DNA of 64,000 nt from NCBI GenBank assembly GCA_016926805.1, contig JAFGNV010000008.1:104131-168130 (forward strand), in the 5' to 3' direction. The notes below the pieces were generated by a model. It ran no database searches and was not told the DNA's origin. It was given only the letters and a program-made list of their open reading frames with translations. The position numbers were made by a program, and so were the translations under genes. Shown one piece after another: positions 32,957 through 41,962 of this stretch. Origin of the DNA: Anaerolineae bacterium (lineage in GTDB: Bacteria > Chloroflexota > Anaerolineae > 4572-78 > J111). Every line of letters begins with the position of its first letter. Position 1 is the first letter of the stretch.

Positions 32957-33498
32957 AGTTGTTGGCAACGATTCAACCCAAAGCGATCTATCTTATTGTT
33001 TGTGGAGCCAGTTCGGCGCGATGCGCCCCAGACCTGTTGGATGAACTAACCCAATTTGAGCTACCCGTCTTTACCGTTCTCACCGAAGCGGCCCGCAATA
33101 TCATCAGTTCTTATAACCTGGCCGACCAGCCGGGCCATACGCTGGTAGACAGCTATTTTGATCCGGTGCTACTTGGCGACCGCGCGCCGTGTCTGACTCT
33201 GGTTGCGCCAGCTACGTTCAATACCCTCAACAAAATCAGCCACGGAATTGCCGACAATCTGGCCCGGTCTCTCATTGCCGAGTCCATTGGTGCGGGCTGG
33301 CCAGTGATAGTGGTGCCGTCGATGAATCTGGCCCTGGCCAACCATCCGCAGGTGGCGCAGAGTATCAAAATCTTACTTGGTTGGGGGGTGAAGGTGCTGG
33401 AACCCAAACTCGAGGGAGATTTACTGATGATGGCCTCGGTGCAGGAGATTATGGCCGTGGTAAAAACCATGTTGGCTGCGGCCAAAGAAGAAAACTAG
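32953..33498 (+). CDS. Flavoprotein (PPC decarboxylase/UbiX-like fold)
   Basis: The 181-aa protein resembles the flavoprotein family PF02441: an N-terminal VCGASSA phosphate loop and the signature APATFNTLNKISHGIADNL, plus VPSMNLAL where homologues read VPAMN. Members bind FMN and act as cysteine decarboxylases or prenyltransferases, but this one stands alone without a CoaB half. The GTG start overlaps the regulator stop by 4 bp, an unusual partnership suggesting a shared role in metal or redox response. Confidence 0.82.
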   Translation: MKLLATIQPKAIYLIVCGASSARCAPDLLDELTQFELPVFTVLTEAARNIISSYNLADQPGHTLVDSYFDPVLLGDRAPCLTLVAPATFNTLNKISHGIADNLARSLIAESIGAGWPVIVVPSMNLALANHPQVAQSIKILLGWGVKVLEPKLEGDLLMMASVQEIMAVVKTMLAAAKEEN

Positions 33499-33506
33499 CC
33501 TCTGCC

Positions 33507-34487
33507 TTACCGGATTCCCCGGGGCAGCCCCATTCCCATTGCCTCAAAACCTCGCCAGCGGGTCAACATCTCTCTCAAGCCCGCCGTCAGATCAAATTGT
33601 GGTTCAAACCCCATCTTCAGCAATTTTGTCGACTCAACCTCAAAGCTAATCTCGGTCAAAATGTCCTGGTCGGTGTAGCGCATAGTGGCATCGGGGACAA
33701 GCGTCTGTAAGATATGGGCGATTTCATTAGACGTGGGATTCATGGTGACGGCATTGATAATTTCCCCCTCGGTTTGGGGGTCGAACAAACACAACCGCAG
33801 GGCGGCTGAGGCATCTCGCACGTGAATGAGCGGGCGAATCTGGTTGCCGCTGCCGTGGATGATCATGGGCCGTCTAACTCCTACCAGATAGGCCAGCCGA
33901 CTGGCTACGGCATCGAAGCGCATGGCCGGGGCATTGCCAAAAGTGGTGCCCAGGCGCACAATCGTGAAGCGCAGCCCCCGTTCGCCGCCTTGCAGCACCT
34001 CTTCTTCTCCCCTGCGTTTGGCAATGGCATAAGGCCCGATGGGTCGGCACACGTCCGTTTCCTGAAACGGCCCGCCCGGCCCGTACACGCTGGCCGAACT
34101 GGTATATAGCAGCCGGGAAACACCCGCGTGGAGGGCTGCTTCCACCACACTCGCTGTGCCCCAGTGATTGACCTGTTCCGTCCATTCGGGATGGTCAAAA
34201 CTGAGGGGCGTGCGGACAATGGCCGCCAGATGTACCACCACGCTCACATCCTGCATGGCTCGCTCCAGATTGAGCCGGTCGAGAATATCTCCCTCGACGA
34301 ATTGATAGCAACCCTCAGAAGGCAGGTCCATCAACCCACAGAAATGGTGGCGTTGCAGGTTGTCGTAAATCCGAAGGGTCCAACCGGCAAAGCGAGGGTC
34401 GGTGGCCAGATCGCGGATCAATTGCGAACCAATGTAACCCGCCCCGCCGGTAATCAGCATAACGTGCGGTTGATGGTTTTGGGTCAT
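33507..34487 (-). CDS. NAD-dependent sugar epimerase/dehydratase
   Basis: The 326-aa short-chain dehydrogenase has a Rossmann motif TGGAGYIGS and catalytic SASVYG with YAIAK. ATG 34487 follows AGGAGGAAGC; a longer frame from 34556 lies inside the upstream gene. It probably interconverts or dehydrates a nucleotide sugar. It overlaps cysH by 4 bp and ends 8 bp from the convergent flavoprotein gene. Confidence 0.9.
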   Translation of the reverse strand: MTQNHQPHVMLITGGAGYIGSQLIRDLATDPRFAGWTLRIYDNLQRHHFCGLMDLPSEGCYQFVEGDILDRLNLERAMQDVSVVVHLAAIVRTPLSFDHPEWTEQVNHWGTASVVEAALHAGVSRLLYTSSASVYGPGGPFQETDVCRPIGPYAIAKRRGEEEVLQGGERGLRFTIVRLGTTFGNAPAMRFDAVASRLAYLVGVRRPMIIHGSGNQIRPLIHVRDASAALRLCLFDPQTEGEIINAVTMNPTSNEIAHILQTLVPDATMRYTDQDILTEISFEVESTKLLKMGFEPQFDLTAGLREMLTRWRGFEAMGMGLPRGIR

Positions 34488-35194
34488 CTTGCTTCCTCCT
34501 GGGCATAGGTTAATTTGAAATGCAGCCCACATTCGGTTTTGTCCGAGCCGGGCCATCGCCCTGCCCGGTCGTCATCACCCGTAAGAACCGGGCGGGTGCA
34601 GGGGGCGCAGCCAATGCTCCGGTAACCCTTGGCCAGCAACGGATGGGTAGGGAGCTGATGCTGCTGGATGTATTCAAATATCTGTTCTCGGGTCCAATTG
34701 AGCATGGGATAAATTTTAAGCGGCCCGTTGCGTTGGGTTTCCAACACGGACAACTCTTGCCGGTAGGCGGTCTGGTCGCGCCGTACGCCACTGATCCAGG
34801 CGTCAAAACCGATCAGGGCGCGGCGCATCGGCTCGACCTTGTTGATGTAGCAGCACAGGTCGGGATCGTGGCGGTAAAGTCCCTCCCCATACCGGGCAAT
34901 GAGATGGCTCTTTTCTACCGGCGGACGGGCGATGATTATTTTCAGCCCCAAATAGGCCTGTAATTCGTCGCGAAAGGCAAGCGTTTCAGGAAAATGGAAA
35001 CCGGTGTCAAGGAAAATCACCGGCATTTCGGGGTAGATTTGTGAGATCAAATGAAGCAGGGGGAGGCTTTGCGTCTGGAAGGATGAACTGGCAACCACTT
35101 TGGGGCCAAAGGTAACCCTGGCCCAGCGCAAAATGTCTGCGGGGGGCGCATTTTCAAATTGGTTATTTAACAGATTGATGTTTAAACGTGCCAA
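34484..35194 (-). CDS. cysH: Assimilatory adenylyl-sulfate (APS-type) reductase
   Basis: The 236-aa protein belongs to the PAPS/APS reductase family. It contains the cysteine pairs C114-C115 and C196-x2-C199, which bind a 4Fe-4S cluster and mark the APS-using type, and the catalytic C222 near the C-terminus (KTECGLH). It reduces activated sulfate to sulfite with thioredoxin. The N-terminal ATP-sulfurylase-like fold has SSSFQTQSLPLLH. No other sulfate-assimilation gene is visible; it sits between envelope genes, overlapping the epimerase gene by 4 bp. Confidence 0.93.
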   Translation of the reverse strand: MARLNINLLNNQFENAPPADILRWARVTFGPKVVASSSFQTQSLPLLHLISQIYPEMPVIFLDTGFHFPETLAFRDELQAYLGLKIIIARPPVEKSHLIARYGEGLYRHDPDLCCYINKVEPMRRALIGFDAWISGVRRDQTAYRQELSVLETQRNGPLKIYPMLNWTREQIFEYIQQHQLPTHPLLAKGYRSIGCAPCTRPVLTGDDDRAGRWPGSDKTECGLHFKLTYAQEEAR

Positions 35195-35259
35195 ACTGGT
35201 GGGTCCTTATTTTGCCCCAAACTGGCTGGCGACCCTCTCCTTCAGCGATGACCCCTTTT

Positions 35260-37848
35260 TTATCGATGAGCCATTATCTCTAATTGTACCGAATCTTGGC
35301 CATCTGACAAGTGCAGTCGCTGGCCATCGGCGGGACGATACAGGCCAAGACGTAGCTGATAATTGCCGGATGGGGTGTCGGGCGGCAGCCACAGGCCGTG
35401 CCGATCGGTGATGATTTCGCCGGTTTGCCAGGTAGCGGTGGGACGGGTCCAGTAGACAGGCTGGCCATCGCTTTGGGCCACGATCTGGCCGTCGGGTGTT
35501 GCCAGGTGGATGAAGACGTGGTAATTTTCTGTAGGCTGACCCACGGCCTGCCACTGTAATTGAACCGGCAACGCTGTACCTGGTGATACGACCGGCGGAT
35601 AGGCCGCCTGATTCAGCGTGATAATCTGGCCAAAGGTGAGGTTGATCGGAATGATCTGATCGGCCAGGCTGGCGGGAAAGGCAAACAGAACCAGTCGTTG
35701 CCCGAAGAAATTATCCTCGCGAGCGCGAAAACCAGTTACCAGCAGGGTTTGCTCGATGGCGCTCTCGGCGGGCGGCAACCAGTTGGGCAGCCACCAAACC
35801 TGCTCGTGTTGGCGGGTGACTTCCACCAGCCGGCGGCTCACCTCACGGGGTAGGGGAAAGCCACCCTGGTTCAGGCCCAAAACCGGGCCGCGCCCTTTGT
35901 AGAGTTCGGCAAACAAAATAGCCGCCTCCGGGTTGTTGCTGATGACGGCATCGGCCGGGCGGATGTTTGCGTTGAGCGCGGCAACTGACTGCCTTAGGGA
36001 GGCAGGCGGTAGGGTGTGGGTATAAAATAGAAGAGCGAGGAGAGCAATCAGAGTTGAGAGGAGGGGAAGCCAATGAAGGATGAGGGCTTGTCCTGAGCCA
36101 AGCCGAGGGGCTTGTCCTGAGCCGGGTCGAAGGGGGACAAGGTTGTGGTTCTTTGCCTGGCTGCTTTGTTGCTTTGCCGGGTCATTTCCCGGCTGGCTGG
36201 CTGTTTGAATCAAACAGAATCCGGTGATAATGACATTACTCACCAGAGTTGCCAGGAGCCACCAGTTAATTTGAAACTCCGAGGCCCAGGCCAGATCAAG
36301 CGGTTCGGTGGCGAGTAGTTGCCAGGCGCTGAGTAGGGGTGAGTATTGCGGGTTAAAAAAAGTCTGCGGATCAAAGAGGGGCAGGCCAGTATCCAGAAGA
36401 AGGACCTGGAAAGGCGTAAAATCAAGAGACACCATCAGTAGTTGGGGGATGAGTCCCAGGATGGCTAGGGTGAGGTAGACAAGGCGAAGAATCGAACCCG
36501 GGAGGTCTTTGTGAGATGGCGAAATGTTGGCAGTAAGCACTTTAGCGTCTTTTTCCGGGGCTGAAGCCCCCACTACTAACGATTTGCCTGGAAAAGCGCG
36601 TGCGGCGATGGGGGCCAGGAAGATGGCCCAAAAGGGCAGGGTGGGTATCATAAAGCGGGGGCCCCAGGCAAAGCCACCGTGCCACATAAACCATTTGCCG
36701 TACAAGAACAGGTGGATGAGAATGACACTTAAAGCTAACAGGGCTTCGGCCCGGAAGCGGCGGAGAGAGGGAAGGAGACCAAAAAAACTCAGGATGAAAA
36801 TGGGACAGAACAGGAGCAGTCCACGGGCAGGGCTGGCGAGCTGCCCCAAGAGTCCCTGCCATAAAACTGCACTGAAAGTTTCTTCGGGCAGGTAGCCGGT
36901 GTTAAATGGATCGCCGTAACGGGAGAGATTGAAGGTGATGAGGCCCAGACCGATGAGGACAATGGGCGAAACAAAAGCGAAGAGCGGCGGCCAGGGACTG
37001 GGCGCAGGGTAGCGCCGCCCAGACAAAAGTGGGCGCGTCTGGCCAAAACCCAGATAGTACAGCAGTAGTAACCCAAACACGGGCACAAAGAGCAGTTCGG
37101 CGTAGCGGGTGGCGACGTTCCAGCCCAGCAAAAGTCCGGCCAGGAAAGGGTATTGCAGATAGTCGGCAACGTACCACCGGAAACGGATGGGATAGCGCCG
37201 GAGTAAGAAGAGCGGATGGCCGTCGATCTCATCATCTGCGCCCTGTTGCCGACCGGATGGGCGATGTTTGAATTTGAGCAGCATGTAGGCTGCGGCCAGC
37301 AAGAGTAATCCTGAGAACGGGTCGCTGAAGAGGGATTTGGCATAAGACCAGGCCAGGGTGGTAAGGCCAAAAGTGAGAGCGACGATGAGACTGGTGCGCT
37401 GGCTGAAACCGAGTAGATGAACGTAGGCCAGAAGGAGAACCGCGGTTAGGGCCGTGATGAGGGCATTGAAAAGCAGGCTGACACTCACCGTCCCCCACCA
37501 GGGAACAACCAGGCCCAGCCAGGTCAGCGGCAGCAGGGCAATGGGCAGGCCGATACCTTTGCGGGAATAAAGCAGGCCGTCCAGCCCATAAGTGCCCTGC
37601 TGCAAGTCCATCCAGCGGATTTGTTCGATGTCGAGAGCGCCACGCCGGACCAGACTTTCGGCGGTAGAAAACATGGCCAGCCCATCGCTGGAGTTGATAT
37701 GGGGAGTGTAAGTGAGGAGGTAAACCGCGAATAGGAAAAGGAAAAGGAAGAAATGAAGCGTAAAACGCGATGGGTATTGTGGATTGTGGATTGTGTGTTG
37801 TGCAGGATGTGGTTGAGACAAGGTTACCTCGGCTGATCGCTTAGCCAT
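35260..37848 (-). CDS. GT-C type membrane glycosyltransferase with C-terminal beta-rich domain
   Basis: The protein has 862 aa from ATG 37848. A longer frame from 38013 would lie deep within the upstream gene. Many membrane segments fill residues about 30-520, with YSRKGIGLPIALLPL and HINSSDGLAMF near the start, as in ArnT/PMT-like GT-C enzymes that use lipid-linked sugars. The C-terminal part (about 740-862) is a beta-rich module (FGQIITLNQAAYPPVVSPGT) similar to the end of the gene at 1-2660. Residues about 566-590 come from a direct-repeat insertion (36082-36123). It overlaps the MFS-HEAT gene by 25 bp. The acceptor is unknown. Confidence 0.85.
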   Translation of the reverse strand: MAKRSAEVTLSQPHPAQHTIHNPQYPSRFTLHFFLFLFLFAVYLLTYTPHINSSDGLAMFSTAESLVRRGALDIEQIRWMDLQQGTYGLDGLLYSRKGIGLPIALLPLTWLGLVVPWWGTVSVSLLFNALITALTAVLLLAYVHLLGFSQRTSLIVALTFGLTTLAWSYAKSLFSDPFSGLLLLAAAYMLLKFKHRPSGRQQGADDEIDGHPLFLLRRYPIRFRWYVADYLQYPFLAGLLLGWNVATRYAELLFVPVFGLLLLYYLGFGQTRPLLSGRRYPAPSPWPPLFAFVSPIVLIGLGLITFNLSRYGDPFNTGYLPEETFSAVLWQGLLGQLASPARGLLLFCPIFILSFFGLLPSLRRFRAEALLALSVILIHLFLYGKWFMWHGGFAWGPRFMIPTLPFWAIFLAPIAARAFPGKSLVVGASAPEKDAKVLTANISPSHKDLPGSILRLVYLTLAILGLIPQLLMVSLDFTPFQVLLLDTGLPLFDPQTFFNPQYSPLLSAWQLLATEPLDLAWASEFQINWWLLATLVSNVIITGFCLIQTASQPGNDPAKQQSSQAKNHNLVPLRPGSGQAPRLGSGQALILHWLPLLSTLIALLALLFYTHTLPPASLRQSVAALNANIRPADAVISNNPEAAILFAELYKGRGPVLGLNQGGFPLPREVSRRLVEVTRQHEQVWWLPNWLPPAESAIEQTLLVTGFRAREDNFFGQRLVLFAFPASLADQIIPINLTFGQIITLNQAAYPPVVSPGTALPVQLQWQAVGQPTENYHVFIHLATPDGQIVAQSDGQPVYWTRPTATWQTGEIITDRHGLWLPPDTPSGNYQLRLGLYRPADGQRLHLSDGQDSVQLEIMAHR
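36082..36123. repeat. In-frame direct repeat in a glycosyltransferase gene
   Basis: GAGGGCTTGTCCTGAGCC (36082-36099) and GAGGGGCTTGTCCTGAGCC (36105-36123) are followed by GGGTCGAAGGGGG. This is the common bacterial interspersed unit with the CTTGTCCTGAGC core. The host reads through it as RPGSGQAPRLGSGQA. Confidence 0.8.
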
Positions 37849-40103
37849 TCGTTGCCATCTTCCCGCAGGATAACATTTTCTCGCATGGCGAGGTCGAGGA
37901 TATGCAGGGAAAGCAGGATGTATTCCAGGCGGGAACCGCCGAAGTCGGCCAGGCCACGGATGCAACCATGTAAGATGGCGGTCAGTGTTGGATTTAGATT
38001 CTCGGTGGGCCATTGCTCCAAGATTTCCCGGAGGGAGGCGGCTCCCCGGGCCGGATTACCCTCGGCAAAGTGGTGGGCGCACGTTTCCACTAAAGTGGTT
38101 GCATCCTTGGGCGGTTTGATTAATTTTTGTAGAGCCAGGATGGCTTGGGCCGTGGCTGTTTCTGGATTGGCGTGAAAAGAACGCCAATGTTGCATGTAGT
38201 AACGCTCATCTCCGGCCATGCGAGCCAGGGCCAAACCGATTTCGCCGCGTAACACCTCTGCTTTGGTTTGGCGCAGGAGGGTAAAAAGGTCGGCAATGGC
38301 CTCGGTGGCGTGTAATTTACCCAGAGCCGTGGCATAGGCCACCCGCAGGGTTGGACTTGGCTCGTTGTTGAGTTTTTCTATCAGATGGGGAATACTCTCG
38401 ACATCGCCGAGCATGGCCAATGCCCGGGCGCTGTTGGCTTCAAGCAGGTGGTAGCCGGAGAAGAGGAGTTTGCGCAGGGGCTTGATGGCGCGTTTATCGC
38501 CCAAACGACCCAGCGAGCGGGTAATCACAAAGCTCAGTTCCGAAGGTGACTCATCCAGCATGGCCAGGAGGGCGTCTACCAGTTCCGGGTCTGACGGCAT
38601 GCGGCCAATGGAATTGATAGCCTGGTAGCGCACGTTGAAACTGGGGTCGTTCATGGCCTCGATCAGTTCGTTGGTGCTTAGCAGGCTTTTGGCATCGCCC
38701 ATGCGCTCGGTCACGACCAGCCGGGTCATTTCGTCACCGGAAAGGTTATATTGTATTAATGATTGCATGGCCCGCACCGGATTGCCCCGGACAAACATTC
38801 CGGCAAAGCGACGGAAGGGAGTAGCGTCTTCACTCCGCAGGCGGGAGACGAGGACACTGCTGACGGTCAGGAGAGTCACGCTTAAGACAAATAGGGAGGT
38901 GTAAGCGTCGATGGTAAAGATGAAAAATTGGGTGCCAATATTCTGGGAGAGATCAAGAATCTGACCGGCTAACAACGGGCCAAGGCCACTGACAAGGCCG
39001 TACCAGGCATAATACAACGCCGTATAAGAAGATCGTTGTTCGGTGGGCATGGCGTTGATAAAGAGATACCGCATCCAGCTTATCTGCCAGGCCAGGGTGG
39101 CGATCCCGGCCAAAAAGGCAACGCTCATAGCCAGGGCGATGCTCATGGGGCTGTGGCGAGGCATGAGAAACCAGGCGACGGGCAGCACAAGCATCATATA
39201 CAAACTGGTCTGCATCACCGGCTGGCTGCCGTAGCGATCGGCGGCCCAGCCCCACAGGTACGAGGTAATCAACGCCCCCAAATAGGTGCCAATGCTGAGT
39301 AGCACCACGTTGCCCTCGCTTAACCCGACCTGTGTTTTCATATAGAGGGGTACAAACGATATAATTGAGGTGCCGCCAATGGTGGCCAGACCCAACGCCG
39401 CCAAAAAAAAGATAAAATCTTTATCGTGCAGCGCCTGCCACATCCCGCGTAAATGTCCGGCGTGGGGCTGAAGGCGCCGGCCCGCGTCTTCAGCCGGGAC
39501 GTGGGAATAGGCCCACACCCCCAACAGGCCCAACGCGATACCAATAGCGATCAGAATCATGAATCGATTCAGGCCGGTTCCGGCATCGATCACAAAACTG
39601 GCCCCGGTGGTGACGATGATGCTGGTGATGGTGGTGCTCATGCTGCTAATGGCAGCAAATTTACCCCGGATGGAGTCGGGTACTACTTCTTTTTTCCAGG
39701 GATAACTGCCGGCTTCGGCAAAGGCCCGGCACAGGGCAAAGGCGAAAAAAATTCCGGCAACCCAATAGAAGGTTTTTCCCGGGCCAAAGCGGAGGGTGAT
39801 GGCCGGAGTCAAGAGTAACAGGGCAATGACGAATTTGCGAATGCCCCAAAAGGTGATAAAGGTGCGTTTATAGCCATACCGGATGGCCACCGGCGCGACG
39901 AAAGGGGCAATGATCCCGGCAAAAGGGACCAGGGATAACATAAAGCCGATTTGAGCGTTGTCCAGTTCCAGGGCATCCAGAAACAGCACAAAAATTGGCC
40001 CGGAAAAGGTGAACAGGACAAAGGTAATATTCAGCACGTCTCCAACCACCAGCCAGGGTAGGCGGCGGATTCTATCGACCTCGGTGATGGTGGTGGTCGT
40101 CAT
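37824..40103 (-). CDS. MFS transporter fused to HEAT repeats
   Basis: The protein has 759 aa. Residues 1 to about 420 form a twelve-segment MFS transporter (GYKRTFITFWGIRKF, GWAADRYGSQPVM). Residues about 430-690 are HEAT-like repeats (NVRYQAINSIGRM, VITRSLGRLGDKRAI, NSARALAMLGDVESI, YATALGKLHATEAI) predicted to lie in the cytoplasm. HEAT arrays bind proteins, so the transporter may be docked to a partner. An AGGTG box precedes the ATG. It lies 15 bp after one GT-C gene and overlaps the next, so it is probably part of the envelope-glycan operon. Confidence 0.9.
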   Translation of the reverse strand: MTTTTITEVDRIRRLPWLVVGDVLNITFVLFTFSGPIFVLFLDALELDNAQIGFMLSLVPFAGIIAPFVAPVAIRYGYKRTFITFWGIRKFVIALLLLTPAITLRFGPGKTFYWVAGIFFAFALCRAFAEAGSYPWKKEVVPDSIRGKFAAISSMSTTITSIIVTTGASFVIDAGTGLNRFMILIAIGIALGLLGVWAYSHVPAEDAGRRLQPHAGHLRGMWQALHDKDFIFFLAALGLATIGGTSIISFVPLYMKTQVGLSEGNVVLLSIGTYLGALITSYLWGWAADRYGSQPVMQTSLYMMLVLPVAWFLMPRHSPMSIALAMSVAFLAGIATLAWQISWMRYLFINAMPTEQRSSYTALYYAWYGLVSGLGPLLAGQILDLSQNIGTQFFIFTIDAYTSLFVLSVTLLTVSSVLVSRLRSEDATPFRRFAGMFVRGNPVRAMQSLIQYNLSGDEMTRLVVTERMGDAKSLLSTNELIEAMNDPSFNVRYQAINSIGRMPSDPELVDALLAMLDESPSELSFVITRSLGRLGDKRAIKPLRKLLFSGYHLLEANSARALAMLGDVESIPHLIEKLNNEPSPTLRVAYATALGKLHATEAIADLFTLLRQTKAEVLRGEIGLALARMAGDERYYMQHWRSFHANPETATAQAILALQKLIKPPKDATTLVETCAHHFAEGNPARGAASLREILEQWPTENLNPTLTAILHGCIRGLADFGGSRLEYILLSLHILDLAMRENVILREDGNEWLSDQPR

Positions 40104-40118
40104 GGGGCACCTCTTAAC

Positions 40119-41954
40119 TCACTCAGATTTCAAGATATACAGGTACAATCGCCCGCCGTCGATATCCTGAATGTGGGCCAGCGGTGTGTCGCCTAGCCAG
40201 GCGTCCAGGGCTGCTTCGGCGGGCGTAATGACCGTGGCATCGGCGTCGTAAATCCAGAGAACATCGGTTTGGCTGGCGATGTTGTCCAGTAGAGTGGCGG
40301 TTCGGGCTGTCACGGTTTCGCCGGGCGGAGCGTAGTCGTCGAGCATAAAGAAGGCGTAATCGTGGCGCAGGTAGGGATAGAACCAATCGTAAACGGAATG
40401 GCTGTTGAGCAGCAGGGCGCCCTGGACCGGCTCGCCTTGCAAGCGGGTGATGGTGGCCGAGTAGGGACTTTGGCGCAGGCGCAGGTCAAAATAATTGTGA
40501 CCCAATTGCAGAGCAGCCGGAATGGTGCCGATGAATAGCAAGGTCACAAACGTGGCCAGGCCCCAGGTCCGAATTTTCTCGACGCGTGGGGTAACCGTTT
40601 GCGGCCAGATGAGCAGCAAGAATTCAACGGCCAGAACAAGGAGCAAGAACGTGCGAATCAGGACGGTTGCGGCCAAAAGCCAACGTTCTTCGGGAAAGAT
40701 GATGAAAAAGAAGTTGCCCTCGATGATGTTGGCAATGTTCAAGATAGAGGCATACAGCACCCCCCGTAAATTGGGGAGCAACAGAACCACAAAAACCAGC
40801 GGCCAGCCCAGCCACTGGGGACTGTAGCCTTTGGACCAGAGCATAAACAGGCTAAGTGAAAATCCGGTGAAGGCCAGTACATTACGGGATTGGTGCCAAT
40901 CCAGGGGACGGGTGTAGAAGTAGACGTAAATCAGGCCAAACATGGCGGTGACAGGCAGCCAGGGAATGTGGGTTGGTACCGGGGCGGCACTCCAGGTCAG
41001 GTCGCGCCGATCCAGGGGAGGAGCACCGTAGTCGTAATTCCCGTCAATTAAGGCCCAGACGGTTTCCCAGGGTTGGCGAGCGCTGCTGATTTGAAACGGT
41101 CCCCAAATGAGTTTGGGATTCATCAGGTAGAAAGGAGTGGCAATAATAATAACCGTGATCAGCAAAATAGCCAGATAAATAACAAGGCGCGGCAGGTCGA
41201 AGGGGATGATGAATGGTGAATGGTGAATGGTGAATGAATTTTCATTGGCTGAGAGGCTTGTGATTTGCAATTTGCGATTTGTGATTTGCAGCAGGTATTT
41301 GACCCGAGAGAAAATCTGCGCGGCCACCGGGACGAGCAGCAGTGGAATCAGCTTAATCATAAAACCAATGCCGGTGAAAAAGGCGCTGAGATAGGGCCGC
41401 TTTTGCAATAACAGGTACAGGCCGAGCAGAAAGAAGAAAATAGGATAACTTTCAAAATGGCCGGTGAGCGTGTAAACAGGCACAAACAGGGCGGCGTAAA
41501 TCCAGCAGGGCCGGAGAGCGGCGGAGCGGCCAGATTCAACCTCGTTGGGGGGAGGGTAGAGTTTCAGCGCCAGCAGGTATATCAGAACAAAAATCCCTAT
41601 TTCAAAGAGTAAAAAGAAGCTGCCCAACAGCAGGGTGAACCACAGGTTGTGAAATTCCCAGGGGGGCAGAAGCGTGCTCAGCTGGTAGATGGCAATCATT
41701 ACCGAGGGGAAAAGCGGCGGGTAGGTGGTCCACAGGTTGTAATAGGGATAATAGCCTTGACGAGTCACCTGGGCGTATTCGCGATACCAGTAGAAATCGG
41801 AAAAATCCAGCACCAAGCCGCCGGGCCGGTAGGCCGCCAGAGCCAACACCCGAAAAGTGACAAAGAGGATTAACAGCAAAATAAAATCGCTGTGGCGCTG
41901 AAATACACGCCGAAGGTTTTGGGGCGGGTGTACCTGGTCAAAGGAAGATGCCAT
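40119..41954 (-). CDS. GT-C type membrane glycosyltransferase (GT87-like)
   Basis: The 611-aa protein has about ten membrane segments. Early FSDFYWYREYAQ with a nearby acidic residue (LDFSDFY) and YPPLFPSVMIAIY fit mannosyltransferase-like GT-C proteins. A 28-residue stretch (LQITNRKLQITSLS to IHHSPFIIP) is encoded by short tandem repeats at 41208-41290 and is probably an insertion. The soluble C-terminus (about 500-611) would be outside the membrane. It lies 8 bp after the flippase-like gene and 15 bp before the MFS-HEAT gene. Confidence 0.85.
   Translation of the reverse strand: MASSFDQVHPPQNLRRVFQRHSDFILLLILFVTFRVLALAAYRPGGLVLDFSDFYWYREYAQVTRQGYYPYYNLWTTYPPLFPSVMIAIYQLSTLLPPWEFHNLWFTLLLGSFFLLFEIGIFVLIYLLALKLYPPPNEVESGRSAALRPCWIYAALFVPVYTLTGHFESYPIFFFLLGLYLLLQKRPYLSAFFTGIGFMIKLIPLLLVPVAAQIFSRVKYLLQITNRKLQITSLSANENSFTIHHSPFIIPFDLPRLVIYLAILLITVIIIATPFYLMNPKLIWGPFQISSARQPWETVWALIDGNYDYGAPPLDRRDLTWSAAPVPTHIPWLPVTAMFGLIYVYFYTRPLDWHQSRNVLAFTGFSLSLFMLWSKGYSPQWLGWPLVFVVLLLPNLRGVLYASILNIANIIEGNFFFIIFPEERWLLAATVLIRTFLLLVLAVEFLLLIWPQTVTPRVEKIRTWGLATFVTLLFIGTIPAALQLGHNYFDLRLRQSPYSATITRLQGEPVQGALLLNSHSVYDWFYPYLRHDYAFFMLDDYAPPGETVTARTATLLDNIASQTDVLWIYDADATVITPAEAALDAWLGDTPLAHIQDIDGGRLYLYILKSE
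41208..41290. repeat. In-frame tandem repeats in a glycosyltransferase gene
   Basis: Four units of ATGAATGGTGA type (41208-41236) are followed by units of GTGATTTGCAATTTGCGATTT type (41260-41290). Both keep the frame open. Confidence 0.75.
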
Positions 41955-41962
41955 CCATCACC

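Noticed and set aside
37848..38013. Longer N-terminus of the 862-aa glycosyltransferase
   Set aside because: The extra 55 residues are Pro/Arg/His-rich, overlap the end of the MFS-HEAT gene and have no membrane-protein character.
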